A stretch of 64,000 nucleotides of DNA from Rheinheimera nanhaiensis E407-8. Lineage in GTDB: Bacteria > Pseudomonadota > Gammaproteobacteria > Enterobacterales > Alteromonadaceae. Each line of letters opens with the position of its first letter. The stretch's first letter is position 1. The stretch covers positions 186,001-250,000 of the forward strand of contig NZ_BAFK01000001.1 of the NCBI RefSeq assembly GCF_000296695.1, in the 5' to 3' direction. The notes beneath the pieces were generated by a model, which had not been told where the DNA came from, did no database searches, and saw only the letters and a list, made by a program, of their open reading frames with translations. A program made the position numbers and the translations under genes. Below are positions 18,195-28,338 of this stretch, piece by piece.

Positions 18195-20225
18195 TCAGGA
18201 AATCTTAAAGGCGCCGGCGGCTTTTTGCAGCGCATTAGCCAGGCGCGAGACACCATCACTATGTTGTAAGGTTCGCTCGGCTTTTTCGCTGCTGACATGA
18301 GCCACTTCAACCATTTGCTGCATATTCTGATCGATAGTGCTGCCCAGTTGCAGCTGTGTTTCGGTAGCTGCTGTGACCCGGCTACTGATGTCCTGTGTTG
18401 TCGCCAGCGCCTGTATCACCAGGCTAAGTGAGCTGGCCAGCTCCTGCGTTTGTGCCACACAGCTGTCTGCATCGGTTTTGCCGCTGCTGATGGCCTGCAC
18501 CGCCTGTTTGCTTTGTTGCTGTAGCGTCTCTATCATCTGACGAATTTCATCCGTCGCTTGCTGCGTGCGCCCCGCCAGAGAGCGAACTTCGTCTGCCACT
18601 ACAGCAAAACCCCGGCCTTGCTCGCCGGCTCTGGCGGCCTCTATGGCCGCGTTGAGTGCCAGCAGATTGGTTTGTTCGGCTATGCTGCGAATAGTTGCCA
18701 GTATGCTGCCGATATTATTGGCTTCATCATTAACCCGGCTCATTACGGCACTGGTACTGGTAAGTTGTTGCGCCAGATGGCTGATGCGGTCACTATTTTG
18801 CCGGGCGATCTGATCTATCTGCTTCCCTTGTGTCAGCGCTTGCTGCATAGCCTCTGTGGTGTCTGCCGACTGGCTGGCAATATCACGGGTGCTGTCAGCT
18901 AACTGGCGGGTGATGTCGTTCACGTCGGCAATTTGTTGTTGCTGGTGCTGTAGCGAATCGTTAATTTCTCCCACCTCGTAGGCGGACTGACTGGCATTTT
19001 GGTTCAGTTCACTGGCGTTGTGCTGAATGTCGATAATCAGGCTGCTAAGGGCACTGGTCAGGCTATTTACTTTCTCTGCCAGTGCACCAAATTCATCCTG
19101 CTGTACCACTTGCAGCTTGCGGGTTAAATTGCCTCTGGCCACGTCGGTCAGTACATTATTAATGTCAGCCAGTGGGCGCAACATGGCACTGATCGTCAGA
19201 TAGGCGGCAGCGACAGCCAGTAAAATAAGCACCAGCATCAGGCTTAGGGTGCGGGTGTTACCTGAGCTGACCGAGTCAGAAACATTTTGCTGCAAAGCGG
19301 CAAACTGTTGATCCGCGGCACTTTGCAAAGTGTCTAACGCCGTGATGACTTGTTCTACCCGCTGCTCGGAGAGTGTCAACTGCTGGCGGGCTTGTTGCTG
19401 CGCCTCAACCTGAGTCAGCTTTATTCTGGCCAGGCTGTTCTGGGCTTCTACCCGGTTGGTCAGCTCGGCCAATTGCCCGGTGACACTCTGCCACAGGCCG
19501 TCAGTATTCAGTGTGGCGACCTGGTTGGCCAGATAGTCGATATTGACCTGCATGTCACTCAGGGCAAAACTGAGGTTTTCCTGGCCGGCGCCGGCTTGCG
19601 CGACATCAGTGTAAGCCACCACCTCCTTAAAGGTATTTAGTAGTCCCAGTAACTGGCCATCGATACGGTTTGCACTGCCAGCGATAAGCTCCATCTGGCG
19701 GGCGCCGCCGGGCAGTTCCAGATACGACAGATCTAACAGATTAGCCCCTATGCTGTCGACCAGCTGCTCCAGTAAGGCAAATTCTTTCAGCGCTTCGCGC
19801 TGTAATGCCAGGCTTTGTAGCCTGGCGTCGAACATCGCCTCAACGGCGCTGGCATACTGCTGATATCGGTTGTCGATATCGGCCAGTGTGCTGGTGAACT
19901 GGGTTTCACCGCTGGTCAGGCTGGATAAGGCGGCTAACTGTTGACGCAGGGCGTTGCTGCCAACATTGAACTGTTGTTGATACTGGCTAATCTCAGCGTC
20001 CTGCTCGGCGGTAAAACCCAGTGCAGACAGCTTAGCCAGTTTTAATAGCTGCACCTGAGCGGCATGGCTTTGTTGTTGCACCGGCACGGCTAACTGATTT
20101 ACCCGTTCACTGGAATGTGTAACAGCAGAGAAGCTTAATAAGGCTGAGCCACTGGATAACAATAACAACAGGGCAATAAACCCAAAGCCGAGGATGACTT
20201 TATGCGCAACTTTTAACTGGATCAA
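18195..20225 (-). CDS. Methyl-accepting chemotaxis protein
   Basis: A 676-residue chemoreceptor that signals to the CheA/CheW array. Membrane helix 1 at about 10-33, a long helical periplasmic sensor at about 34-325, helix 2 at about 328-350, a HAMP domain, then the signalling hairpin with the invariant tip [17 protein letters not shown]. It ends without an NWETF-type CheR tether. The start is a TTG at 20225 with GGAG 9 bases upstream; no in-frame ATG lies near the first helix, so TTG is the best choice. The ligand is unknown. Its nearest neighbours (a stem-loop cluster and hutC) give no clue to the ligand. Confidence 0.93.
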   Translation of the reverse strand: MIQLKVAHKVILGFGFIALLLLLSSGSALLSFSAVTHSSERVNQLAVPVQQQSHAAQVQLLKLAKLSALGFTAEQDAEISQYQQQFNVGSNALRQQLAALSSLTSGETQFTSTLADIDNRYQQYASAVEAMFDARLQSLALQREALKEFALLEQLVDSIGANLLDLSYLELPGGARQMELIAGSANRIDGQLLGLLNTFKEVVAYTDVAQAGAGQENLSFALSDMQVNIDYLANQVATLNTDGLWQSVTGQLAELTNRVEAQNSLARIKLTQVEAQQQARQQLTLSEQRVEQVITALDTLQSAADQQFAALQQNVSDSVSSGNTRTLSLMLVLILLAVAAAYLTISAMLRPLADINNVLTDVARGNLTRKLQVVQQDEFGALAEKVNSLTSALSSLIIDIQHNASELNQNASQSAYEVGEINDSLQHQQQQIADVNDITRQLADSTRDIASQSADTTEAMQQALTQGKQIDQIARQNSDRISHLAQQLTSTSAVMSRVNDEANNIGSILATIRSIAEQTNLLALNAAIEAARAGEQGRGFAVVADEVRSLAGRTQQATDEIRQMIETLQQQSKQAVQAISSGKTDADSCVAQTQELASSLSLVIQALATTQDISSRVTAATETQLQLGSTIDQNMQQMVEVAHVSSEKAERTLQHSDGVSRLANALQKAAGAFKIS

Positions 20226-20341
20226 AGGTGTTTACTCCGCGCTCAAGCTGAGCCCTAAACATAGACAGCAGTGGCTTGCTTAACAAGTTGACGTTAACAA
20301 AGAAATCTTGACTGGTCTAGCCGGAAAAAGGAGACCTTCTT

Positions 20342-20366
20342 AAAAAAGCTGCCAGCTGAAGCTGGC
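20342..20366 (-). terminator. Intrinsic terminator of hutC
   Basis: Stem GCCAGC (20351-20356) / GCTGGC (20361-20366) with loop TGAA on the plus strand; on the minus strand it is followed by AGCTTTTTT. It is 32 bases after the hutC stop. Confidence 0.82.
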
Positions 20367-20397
20367 TGGCGGCAACATGCCGGCAAATGCCAAAATA

Positions 20398-21123
20398 CTA
20401 GCGATTAGCCAACAGATTAACATTAAGGTATCCGCCCAGGCGGTAGCGGCTGCCCGGTGCAGTTAAGTAAGCCAGGCTTACCGCGCCTTCCCGGCTGAAG
20501 GTGCGCCTGGTCAGGCGCAGACAGGGCTCAGGCTTTTTCAGCAGTAAATGCCGGCAGGTAAAGTCATCCGGCCATATCGCTTCTACCAAATGCTCTGCTT
20601 CGGTCAGCGGCGCGATATGGCTTAAATACTGATGGGGGGTTTGCTGGTTAAAATCCTGCCTGACATAATCCGGCACCAAACGGGGGCTGACATAGCGGGC
20701 TTCTAACTGCAGTGGTTGGTTGTTTTCCAGGTGCACGATCAGTGAAAAATACACCGCTTCATTACGTTTAAGCCCCAGCGCACTGGCGATAACCGCGGGG
20801 CAGGGCAGTTCGGTTAGCTGTAACAGCCGGGCACTGTAAGCATGGCCGCGGCTGTGTATCTCATCGGCAATATTGCGGATCTCCAGCAAAGAGGATTGCG
20901 ATTTGAGCGCTGCGACAAAACTACCCACGCCCTGAGTGCGGTATAAAATACCCTGCTCGGTCAGCTCCTGCAGTGCGCGCCGCGCTGTCATGCGGCTGAC
21001 GCTGAATTGTTCGGCTAACACATTCTCTGAGGGCACCCGGCTGTGCTCCGGCCAGACGCCTATCTCTATCTGGCTGAGAATGTATTCTTTGATCTGGGCA
21101 AATTTGGCCACGCTAAACTCCAT
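20398..21123 (-). CDS. hutC: GntR-family histidine-utilization repressor HutC
   Basis: A 241-residue repressor of histidine degradation genes, induced in the family by urocanate. The N-terminal winged helix (about 5-72) has the GntR motif VPSENVLAEQFSVSRMTARR, and the C-terminal UTRA ligand domain (about 95-235) ends TAPGSRYRLGGYL. I chose the ATG at 21123 (MEFSVAKF); a TTG at 21168 would overlap the operator. It is divergent from hutI with about 90 bases between, so it probably represses hutI and itself from the shared region. hutH and hutU are not in the window. Confidence 0.9.
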   Translation of the reverse strand: MEFSVAKFAQIKEYILSQIEIGVWPEHSRVPSENVLAEQFSVSRMTARRALQELTEQGILYRTQGVGSFVAALKSQSSLLEIRNIADEIHSRGHAYSARLLQLTELPCPAVIASALGLKRNEAVYFSLIVHLENNQPLQLEARYVSPRLVPDYVRQDFNQQTPHQYLSHIAPLTEAEHLVEAIWPDDFTCRHLLLKKPEPCLRLTRRTFSREGAVSLAYLTAPGSRYRLGGYLNVNLLANR

Positions 21124-21156
21124 TAGGATACCGGCATAACAAATACTGTAGTTTTG

Positions 21157-21184
21157 TTGTATAGACAAGTTGTTGGTGTAAAAT
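21157..21184 (+). promoter_or_regulatory. hutI promoter with overlapping HutC-type operator
   Basis: The near-palindrome TTGTATAGACAA (21157-21168; arms TTGT/ACAA) resembles HutC operators. Its first six bases, TTGTAT, can serve as the -35 of a promoter with 16 bases to the -10 TAAAAT (21179-21184), 30 bases before the hutI start. Bound HutC would cover the -35. Role inferred from position and divergent layout. Confidence 0.6.
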
Positions 21185-21213
21185 TAGCGTCTGCCCGCCT
21201 ACAGGAGATATTG

Positions 21214-22440
21214 ATGCAGCAATTTGATGCGATCTGGGTTAACGCCAATATTGCCACTATGACCGACAATGGACAGCCTTATGGCACCATTGAAAATGCG
21301 GTGCTGGCGGTAAAAGACGGCCGTATTGCCTTTGTTGGCCCCCGCGCTGCACTGCCGGCTTTTGATGCGTTGGCAACCCCCTTGTATGACGTGGCTGGCC
21401 AGTGGCTGCTACCGGGCTTTATCGATTGCCATACGCATTTGGTGTACGCCGGTGATCGTGCCAATGAGTTTGAACTGCGGCTAAACGGCGCCAGCTATCA
21501 GCAAATAGCTGCCGCCGGCGGTGGTATTAAAGCCACTGTAGCCGCTACGCGCGCAGCCAGTCATGAGCAACTGTTTGTGTTAGCCAAAGCCCGGCTTAAC
21601 GCGCTGTTAAGCCAGGGGGTTACCACGGTGGAAATTAAATCCGGCTATGGTCTGGATCTTGCCAGCGAGCAGAAAATTCTCGAAGTCGCCGCAGAGTTGT
21701 CGCAACATCACCCGGTATCGGTGCAGAAAACCTTTTTGGGTGCCCATGCCTTACCGCCGGAGTATGCCGACAATGCCGATGGCTATATTGATGCCGTGTG
21801 CGACATGCTGCCGCGCTTAGCTGCGCTTAATCTGGTGGACGCGGTGGATGTGTTTTGTGAAGGCATAGGTTTTAGTGTTGCGCAAAGCCGTAAAGTGTTT
21901 AACGCCGCAGCAGCACTGGGCTTGCCGGTAAAAGCCCATGCGGAGCAGCTATCCAATTTGGGCGGCAGTGCTTTAGTGGCTGAATTTGGTGGCTTGTCGG
22001 CTGATCATATCGAATTTCTCGATGAAGCCGGCATAGCTGCGATGGCAAAAGCCGGTACTGTTGCCGTTTTACTGCCCGGTGCATTTTATTTTCTGCGTGA
22101 ACAACAGCTGCCTCCTATAACATTGCTGCGCCAGTATAAAGTGCCGATGGCGGTGGCAACCGATGTTAATCCCGGCACATCACCGCTTTGCTCACTGCCA
22201 CTGATGCTGAATATGGCCTGTACCTTATTCCGTTTAACCCCCGAGGAGGCGCTGTTGGGTGTCAGTCGCCATGCCGCCAAAGCGCTGGGCCTTAATGACC
22301 GTGGTACTCTGGCGGTTGGCCAACGGGCTGACTTTGCCTGTTATGCCATCAGCCGGCCGGCGGAGCTGTGTTATCAGTTTGGCGTGAATCCACTTAAACA
22401 GCTGATAATCAATGGTAAAGAGGTTAACCACCGGCTGTAA
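21214..22440 (+). CDS. hutI: Imidazolonepropionase
   Basis: Third step of histidine degradation: opens 4-imidazolone-5-propionate to N-formimino-L-glutamate. 408 residues, usual length. It is a metal-dependent amidohydrolase with the first metal-binding motif [12 protein letters not shown], the KSGYGL stretch, a histidine ligand in KAHAEQLS and the aspartate in [11 protein letters not shown]. The ATG at 21214 has AGGAG 7 bases upstream; more upstream in-frame codons lie inside the operator region. hutG, for the next step, lies 1.6 kb away on the other strand, split off by a GGDEF-EAL gene. Confidence 0.96.
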   Translation: MQQFDAIWVNANIATMTDNGQPYGTIENAVLAVKDGRIAFVGPRAALPAFDALATPLYDVAGQWLLPGFIDCHTHLVYAGDRANEFELRLNGASYQQIAAAGGGIKATVAATRAASHEQLFVLAKARLNALLSQGVTTVEIKSGYGLDLASEQKILEVAAELSQHHPVSVQKTFLGAHALPPEYADNADGYIDAVCDMLPRLAALNLVDAVDVFCEGIGFSVAQSRKVFNAAAALGLPVKAHAEQLSNLGGSALVAEFGGLSADHIEFLDEAGIAAMAKAGTVAVLLPGAFYFLREQQLPPITLLRQYKVPMAVATDVNPGTSPLCSLPLMLNMACTLFRLTPEEALLGVSRHAAKALGLNDRGTLAVGQRADFACYAISRPAELCYQFGVNPLKQLIINGKEVNHRL

Positions 22441-22502
22441 GTCGCTTTACAACAGGTGGTTTTCGATTATGCTAGTAGCAATGTTGATGCGGGAGAATCA
22501 CC

Positions 22503-24038
22503 TTGTCTTACCGGCTGTTAAGTATGGCGTTATTAAGCTGGCCCGTTGCGGCGCAGGCTGAAACAGAGCAATTACCTTTGCTGAGTTTGCTGACAGGGTT
22601 ATTGCTATTAAGTTTTATCTATATGATTAAACTTAAGTTTGACTTGCACAAGCTGAATAAGCAGCAACAAAAGCAGCAAGCCAACCCGCTGGGGTTTTAC
22701 TCGCTACATGATGATATCAGTGGCTTTCCTAACAAATTTTTCCTGCAACAGCAGCTGGACGAGCTGCTAAAGCGGGCACCGCAACAGCAATTCTCGCTGC
22801 TACTGATTAAGATTAGCCAGTTTGAACAAATTAATCAGTTACTTGGCCACAGCAACAGTAACCTGATCCTGGCCCAGATTGCCCAGCGTATTAACCAACA
22901 GCTGAAAGACACCCCTGAAGCGCTCACCTTTGAGTTTCGCCAACAGCTGCCAATTCGGCTGTGTCATTTAGGCGGGGTGGATTTTGCCGTCTGGCTCGAC
23001 AGCACTGAGCAGCAACATTTAGCAGAATATGTGGCAGATAATCTGGAGAAAAATGTACCGGAACCGATGATAGTGCACGGTTGTGCGGTGGATTATCAGT
23101 TGCACTCTGGTATTGCCAATTATCCTGAGCACGGTACCTTGCTTAGCGAGCTATCTGAGCGCGCTTATCTGGCGCTGCAACACCACAGCTGGTTACAGGG
23201 GCAAAGCCAGGTGTTCAGCCCGCGTATGCTCAATTACAGCAGCGACAAACTGACCCTGATGGCAGAGCTGCGTCAGGCGATTGCCGATAACCAGTTGGCG
23301 CTCTATGTGCAGCCGCAAATTGATATGAAAAGCCGTCAGGTGTTAGCCGGTGAAGTGTTTGTGCGCTGGCGTCATCCCAGCCGCGGCTTAATGGCGCCGT
23401 CCAGTTTTCTGGCGCTGGCCGAGCAAACCGGTGTGATCTACCCGTTAACCCAGTGGGTGGTGCGTGAGGCGGTCGCCATGATCGCAACGCTGGAGCAAGC
23501 CGGCTTAAACAGCAAGATAGCGGTTAATATCTCCAGCAAAGATTTATTGCAGGATGAACTGGTCGATAGTTTAGAGTTTTTGTTTGAAAAGCATAAGGTG
23601 AAGCCGGCGCTGTTGATGCTGGAAATTAAAGAAGGCGCGTTATCTGAAGCGCCGGACAAGGCACTGGCCACCATTCAGCGCTTGCACCGCTTAGGCGTAG
23701 AGCTGGCGCTGGACGATTTTGGCACCGGTTTATCATCACTGGCCTATTTACGCCGCTTGCCCATTCAATACGTGAAAGTTGATTGCAGTTTTATCAATGA
23801 TCTCCATAAATCCGATATGCACTCTGCCATCACCGGCGCCATTATTGATATGGCGCGTAACCTGGATTTAGGCGTCATCGCCGAGGGTGTAGAAGAGGTA
23901 GAAGTGGAGCAGAAGTTACTGCGGATGGGCTGCACCCGTGGTCAGGGCTTTTTATACTCACGGCCGTTTGAGCTCAGTGGTTTTGCGGTGTGGTTAAAAC
24001 AATGGCAACAACAGCCCAAAGGCCCTACAGCGCCGTAG
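22503..24038 (+). CDS. GGDEF-EAL protein, degenerate GGDEF and probably active EAL
   Basis: 511 residues with an N-terminal hydrophobic segment pair (about 5-18 and 24-43), a GGDEF-family fold (about 70-245) and an EAL domain (about 255-500). The GGDEF signature reads GGVDF, so cyclase activity is unlikely. The EAL motif reads EVF, with all the other catalytic positions kept: NIS, EIKE, LDDFGTG, VKVD, AEGVE and RGQGF. A c-di-GMP phosphodiesterase is therefore likely. The start is TTG at 22503 with GGGAG 7 bases upstream. Its last 14 bases overlap the end of the convergent hutG gene. Confidence 0.87.
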   Translation: MSYRLLSMALLSWPVAAQAETEQLPLLSLLTGLLLLSFIYMIKLKFDLHKLNKQQQKQQANPLGFYSLHDDISGFPNKFFLQQQLDELLKRAPQQQFSLLLIKISQFEQINQLLGHSNSNLILAQIAQRINQQLKDTPEALTFEFRQQLPIRLCHLGGVDFAVWLDSTEQQHLAEYVADNLEKNVPEPMIVHGCAVDYQLHSGIANYPEHGTLLSELSERAYLALQHHSWLQGQSQVFSPRMLNYSSDKLTLMAELRQAIADNQLALYVQPQIDMKSRQVLAGEVFVRWRHPSRGLMAPSSFLALAEQTGVIYPLTQWVVREAVAMIATLEQAGLNSKIAVNISSKDLLQDELVDSLEFLFEKHKVKPALLMLEIKEGALSEAPDKALATIQRLHRLGVELALDDFGTGLSSLAYLRRLPIQYVKVDCSFINDLHKSDMHSAITGAIIDMARNLDLGVIAEGVEEVEVEQKLLRMGCTRGQGFLYSRPFELSGFAVWLKQWQQQPKGPTAP

Positions 24039-25083
24039 CCTGATGCTGCTTACCCTGAATAAAAGCATACACCAGCGCTGCCAGAATTTGGCCGGCTTCA
24101 CTGTTGCCCGCTGCTAAACCCGCCGCATGCTGTGCCGGCGCGGCCTCGGCTAAATGCAGATAACGGCTGCGCGGTACCCTGGCCAGTTGATACACAAACT
24201 GCTCTGCCGCCTGCACGCTGATACCGCAGTTAGTAAAAGCGCTGACCGGCATCATGCTGATGCTGTCGGTATCCAGTTCAATACCGATATCCCCTGTGCC
24301 TTGCACTACGGCATCTATGCACAGGTCCAGTGCTTGTTGGTAGTTCAGCTCTTGCCGGACAAAGATGCGCTGATAGCTGCAATAGTCTGCCCCGGCCTGC
24401 TGTAATTGTTGCAGGGTGGCTGCTGAGTTTTTCAGTTCATGCAGCCCCAGCACAAAGTAGTGCTGTAAATAGCCATCCTGCCAGGCATAGCTAAAGCCAT
24501 TACCGCTGTGCCGGCCTTCCAGCGGGCGAAAATCACTGTGGGGGTCAAGGTTGGCACTGTTCGCCGGCTGGCCGCTTTGTGTGGCCAGTGCCTTTAATAT
24601 TGGGTAACTGTTGTTATGGCCACCACCGATAACAATAGGATACAAACCTGCAGCGAAGATGGCCTGCACTACATCGCTGACATACTGATCTAACTGGCTT
24701 ACCAGCTCACGCAGCACCGCCAGTTGCTCTGGTTGCTGGTTGTCCAGCTTATCGGCCTGCTGTTGTAAGGCTCTGCAGTCTATCTCGCCTAGCAGCAATA
24801 ACTGGCCGGCCGTGATAAAGCTGTTACTTTGCAGAGGCAAAAAACGGCTTAAAAACGCCTGCCAACCGCCGGTCGCACCGGCCTGGCCCAGGTTGGCTCT
24901 TGGCCCGATGTCTTCAGGTATACCTAACAACACAAATTGACAGCCCGCCGTTTTAGCCTGAGCCAGTTGCTGGCTCAGGCTCAGATTAACTTGCGGCAGC
25001 GCGACAGCCTGGCCCAGACGTTGTTCACCGGGGCGGCTGGCACACAGTTGCTCAAGCCTGGCTGGGGTAAAAAGCGTTAGCAT
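24025..25083 (-). CDS. hutG: Formimidoylglutamase (arginase/ureohydrolase family)
   Basis: Last step of the HutG route of histidine degradation: N-formimino-glutamate to glutamate and formamide. 352 residues with the binuclear manganese motifs of the arginase family: GGGHNN, NLDPHSDFR and the LDTDSI stretch, so every metal ligand is present. I chose the ATG at 25083 with CAGG 7 bases upstream. It follows rraA after 14 bases on the same strand. The family also holds agmatinase-like enzymes; the nearby hutI and hutC support the HutG call. Confidence 0.85.
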   Translation of the reverse strand: MLTLFTPARLEQLCASRPGEQRLGQAVALPQVNLSLSQQLAQAKTAGCQFVLLGIPEDIGPRANLGQAGATGGWQAFLSRFLPLQSNSFITAGQLLLLGEIDCRALQQQADKLDNQQPEQLAVLRELVSQLDQYVSDVVQAIFAAGLYPIVIGGGHNNSYPILKALATQSGQPANSANLDPHSDFRPLEGRHSGNGFSYAWQDGYLQHYFVLGLHELKNSAATLQQLQQAGADYCSYQRIFVRQELNYQQALDLCIDAVVQGTGDIGIELDTDSISMMPVSAFTNCGISVQAAEQFVYQLARVPRSRYLHLAEAAPAQHAAGLAAGNSEAGQILAALVYAFIQGKQHQATAL

Positions 25084-25095
25084 CAGCAAACCTGA

Positions 25096-25581
25096 TTATT
25101 CAATATCCAGTGGATCCGGCGACATAATAATGCCGGTACTGTCGGCATACAGATGATCGCCGGGTAAAAAGGTGACGCCAGCGAAATTAACCGGCACTTC
25201 AGTTTCACCAAAACCTTTATCATCGGCACCTACCGGAATGGCATTAACGGCCTGAATGCCGATATCAAAATCTTCCAGTAAATCCAAATCGCGCACACTG
25301 CCATAGCACACTATGCCTTCCCAGCCATTGGTGGCAGCCAGTGAAGCCAGTTCAGCATCAATAATAGCGCGTCTGGCAGAGCCGCCGGCGTCAATTAATA
25401 ACACTTTGCCAACACCCGGGTCGTTTAACATTTGCCGCACTAAGCCATTGTCTTCAAAACATTTAACGGTATGAATTTGACCACCAAAAGAGCGCCGGCC
25501 ACCGTAATTGGCAAAGAGCGGCTCAACCACATCGACCAAATCGGCATAAAGATCACATAATTCAGACGTATTGTATTCCAT
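25096..25581 (-). CDS. rraA: Regulator of ribonuclease E activity A
   Basis: A trimeric protein that binds RNase E and lowers its activity, changing mRNA decay. 161 residues (E. coli 161) with closely matching stretches [31 protein letters not shown] and [14 protein letters not shown], and the DPLDIE end. The ATG at 25581 (MEYNTSELC) has GGAG 6 bases upstream; a start 15 bases earlier adds MPEPT, absent from the family. hutG follows at once. In E. coli rraA lies after hslVU; here it has moved to the hut genes. Confidence 0.95.
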   Translation of the reverse strand: MEYNTSELCDLYADLVDVVEPLFANYGGRRSFGGQIHTVKCFEDNGLVRQMLNDPGVGKVLLIDAGGSARRAIIDAELASLAATNGWEGIVCYGSVRDLDLLEDFDIGIQAVNAIPVGADDKGFGETEVPVNFAGVTFLPGDHLYADSTGIIMSPDPLDIE

Positions 25582-25745
25582 GGTGGGCTCCGGCATTAAC
25601 AGAATTGACCCTCAGTATAGCGCCCGGCGCAGTAAGCTCAAACACTTATTATTATTGGCTTTTATCGAGTCACCGTTAACTGTGTATTGTCGGCGGGGGT
25701 TGTTGTTTGTTAAGGTGTGTCCATATGTCTTAACAGGTACTGGCA

Positions 25746-27752
25746 GTGGCTGCAGAAATTTTTGCCCGGTTAGCAATTTACCTGACCCAGGTTGGTATTG
25801 CCCTGCTACTTTGTGTGCTGCTGTGGAACCTGAACCGGATTTATCAACAAGGCTATATCCGTTCCTGGTGTATCGCGGTGTTGGGCTTTAGCGGTTATCA
25901 ACTAGCGATTTTATTGCAGTGGCTAATGCCGCAAGAGGCGGTTATGCAGCTGCTGCAGTTTGTCACCATTATGGGTAGTTATACTTTCGCCGTGCTGTTG
26001 CTGCGTGGCATGATGCAAACCCGTCGCTCGGCTTTGCCAAATTGGGCCGCCATGCCGACTCAGCGGATCCTGTTGCTGCTGCTGATAATTAGCGCAGTGA
26101 CTTTATTGCCGTTCCAACTTGCCGACTTTGACCGCGATTGGCGAGAATACTTCCAGGTTTACCTCAGATTATTATTGATGGGCATTCTGCTGCTGGGGGC
26201 TGCTATTAGCCTGTTGCAACGGATGGAGTCATCACTGGGCCAAAGGCTGGCGGCTGCAACCTTATCGCTGTGGGGCAGCTTGTATATAGCCTTTGCGGTC
26301 TGGCGCCTGCTTAGTACTGCCGAGTTGGCAGAGCCCAGGCTAACATTGGTTTACAAATGCGTAGAGCTCTTTTTACTGTGCTGTCTGGGGCTGGCGCTGC
26401 TGATTTGGCTGCATGAGCATGAGCGTAGCGCCAATATGCAGTTAACCGAAAAAGCCCGTTATCTGGACAGTTACGACCAACTGACCGGGGCACTAAACCG
26501 TGATGCTTTACTGACGCAGCTACAGCAAAAACTGCAGCACAACGCCGACACGCCGCTTTATTTGCTGATGCTGGGGCTGGATAAGTTTAAAACCATTAAC
26601 GAGTCGGTTGGCCTGAAACAAGGCGATATGCTGCTACGCCAGTTAAATCAGCGTTTTGCCAACAGTATTTTAAAACCTGCGTTGGTCGCCCGCACCGGTG
26701 GTGATATTTTTGCACTGGTGTTGACCGATATTCAGGACGACACCCAGTTGCAGTATGCGCTACGTCATGTGCAGCAATTGGTAGAAAAACGCTTTGACTC
26801 CCAAGCCGGCCAGTTGCAGCTAAGCTGTACCGTCGGTATTGCCTGCGCGCCACACGATGCCGCCAGTGCCGAGACACTGCTGCAAAAAGCCAATATTGCT
26901 TTTCATCAGGCTAAACGCCTGCAAACGCGGCATCTGGCCTATCAGGCCGGTATGGAAGACGAGTCGGCCCGCTTAATCAGCTGGGAAACCGAGCTATTGG
27001 CTGCGATGCAGCAGGACCAGTTAGTGCTGTATTTTCAGCCACAACTAAACCTGCGGGACAACAAACTGGATGCCTTTGAAGTACTGGTACGCTGGCAACA
27101 TCCGAAGCAGGGCTTATTGATGCCGGGGCAGTTTTTACCCTTTGTCGAACAGTTAGGCCTAAGCCGGCAGCTGGATTTTTGGATCCTGCAAAAAGCGGTA
27201 CAGACCATCAGCCAATGGCGCCAGGCCGGGCTGCAGGTACCTTTGGCGGTGAATATGTCACCACTGCATTTTCAGCAGGATGGCCTGAAACAGCATATTC
27301 AGCTGTTGTTGCAGCGATATCAGGTGGCGCCGGAATTACTAGAGCTTGAAATCACCGAAAATACGGCGATGCACGATATGGAAAAAGGCTCTAACCATGT
27401 GCTGGAATTACAGCAGATGGGTATACGGGTATCGATTGATGACTTTGGCACCGGTTACTCCTCGCTGGCCTATTTGCGCCGTATGCCAATAGATAAAATT
27501 AAAATTGACCGCAGCTTTGTGATGGATATGGCCGGTAACGACTCCGACATGATGATCGTAAAAACCATGATCAAATTGGCACATGGCTTAGGTAAACGCA
27601 TTCTGGCCGAAGGGGTAGAAAGTGCCATACAGCTTGAGCTACTTAAAAGCATGGCGTGTGATGCAGTACAAGGTTACCACATCGCCCGGCCACTGCCGGA
27701 GGCAGATGCTGTGGCGTATGTGCGTAAACCCGGTGTCATGCTAACGTCATAA
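25746..27752 (+). CDS. Multi-spanning GGDEF-EAL protein, likely c-di-GMP phosphodiesterase
   Basis: 668 residues. The first 225 hold about six to seven hydrophobic helices, forming a membrane sensor. The GGDEF fold (about 240-400) reads GGDIF, so cyclase activity is doubtful. The EAL domain (about 415-655) has EVL in place of EAL and keeps the catalytic set: NMS, EITEN, IDDFGTGYSS, KIKID, LAEGVE and VQGYH. A degenerate GGDEF often acts as a GTP-binding regulator of the EAL domain. The start is GTG at 25746 with CAGG about 8 bases upstream. It stands alone; the sensed signal is unknown. Confidence 0.87.
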   Translation: MAAEIFARLAIYLTQVGIALLLCVLLWNLNRIYQQGYIRSWCIAVLGFSGYQLAILLQWLMPQEAVMQLLQFVTIMGSYTFAVLLLRGMMQTRRSALPNWAAMPTQRILLLLLIISAVTLLPFQLADFDRDWREYFQVYLRLLLMGILLLGAAISLLQRMESSLGQRLAAATLSLWGSLYIAFAVWRLLSTAELAEPRLTLVYKCVELFLLCCLGLALLIWLHEHERSANMQLTEKARYLDSYDQLTGALNRDALLTQLQQKLQHNADTPLYLLMLGLDKFKTINESVGLKQGDMLLRQLNQRFANSILKPALVARTGGDIFALVLTDIQDDTQLQYALRHVQQLVEKRFDSQAGQLQLSCTVGIACAPHDAASAETLLQKANIAFHQAKRLQTRHLAYQAGMEDESARLISWETELLAAMQQDQLVLYFQPQLNLRDNKLDAFEVLVRWQHPKQGLLMPGQFLPFVEQLGLSRQLDFWILQKAVQTISQWRQAGLQVPLAVNMSPLHFQQDGLKQHIQLLLQRYQVAPELLELEITENTAMHDMEKGSNHVLELQQMGIRVSIDDFGTGYSSLAYLRRMPIDKIKIDRSFVMDMAGNDSDMMIVKTMIKLAHGLGKRILAEGVESAIQLELLKSMACDAVQGYHIARPLPEADAVAYVRKPGVMLTS

Positions 27753-27798
27753 AGCCGCGCTAGCCTGTCCTTAGTCGATACTCAGGACAGAGCCTCTT

Positions 27799-28323
27799 AT
27801 GTTGCTTAAACGACTGGAACAGTGGGATCAGGCCTCATTTCACCGGCTGTTTCGCCGCAGTAACTCAGTGCAGGCCCGCCATATCAGCTTATGGCTGTCA
27901 AAGACCGCCGATGGCCCCTTGTACCTGCTGTTTGCGCTGCTGCTGCTAAGCTCAGGCTCGGCGGAAGCTTACAGCGTCAGCGGCTTATTGTTGGCTGCCT
28001 TTGCGCTGGAGTTGCCGCTGTATTTATTGCTGAAAAACAGCATAAAACGGGCACGGCCGGCTGATGTGCTGACCGCTTTTATCCGTGCCCATATCACCCC
28101 GTCTGACCGCTTTAGTTTGCCATCAGGCCATACCGCCGGAGCCTTTGTGTTTAGCACGGTGATTGCACTGTATTTTCCGCTTTGGTGGCCGCTGGCACTG
28201 CTGTGGGCGATGGCGATTGGCGTGTCGCGTATTATGCTCGGGGTACATTTTCCGCTGGACGTGTTGGCTGGCGCGGTTTTGGGCTCAGGCAGCACCCTGG
28301 CTGTCTACACTTTGCTCAATTAG
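27799..28323 (+). CDS. PAP2-family membrane phosphatase
   Basis: 174 residues with about five membrane helices. The three-part phosphatase signature is complete: KNSIKRARP, LPSGHTAG, and SRIMLGVHFPLD, giving the Lys-Arg pair, the acid/base histidine and the nucleophile histidine. Homologues act on phosphatidylglycerophosphate, undecaprenyl diphosphate or similar lipid phosphates (PgpB/BacA-like roles); the substrate cannot be told from sequence. It has only a weak ribosome site before the ATG. It lies 46 bases after the GGDEF-EAL gene and could be cotranscribed. Confidence 0.9.
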   Translation: MLLKRLEQWDQASFHRLFRRSNSVQARHISLWLSKTADGPLYLLFALLLLSSGSAEAYSVSGLLLAAFALELPLYLLLKNSIKRARPADVLTAFIRAHITPSDRFSLPSGHTAGAFVFSTVIALYFPLWWPLALLWAMAIGVSRIMLGVHFPLDVLAGAVLGSGSTLAVYTLLN

Positions 28324-28330
28324 ACGCTTA

Positions 28331-28338
28331 GCCGATAA
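28331..28338 (+). promoter_or_regulatory. Candidate FliA (sigma-28) -10 element before a chemoreceptor gene
   Basis: GCCGATAA is an exact match to the flagellar sigma factor -10. It is 67 bases before the chemoreceptor ATG. The expected TAAA -35 about 15 bases upstream is not seen, so confidence is low; the position before a chemotaxis gene is what makes it worth noting. Confidence 0.35.

Noticed and set aside
18068-18310. 80-codon minus-strand frame across the stem-loop cluster
   Set aside because: It runs out of the chemoreceptor gene in another frame and through hairpins; no ribosome site. The hairpins are listed as a structured region instead.
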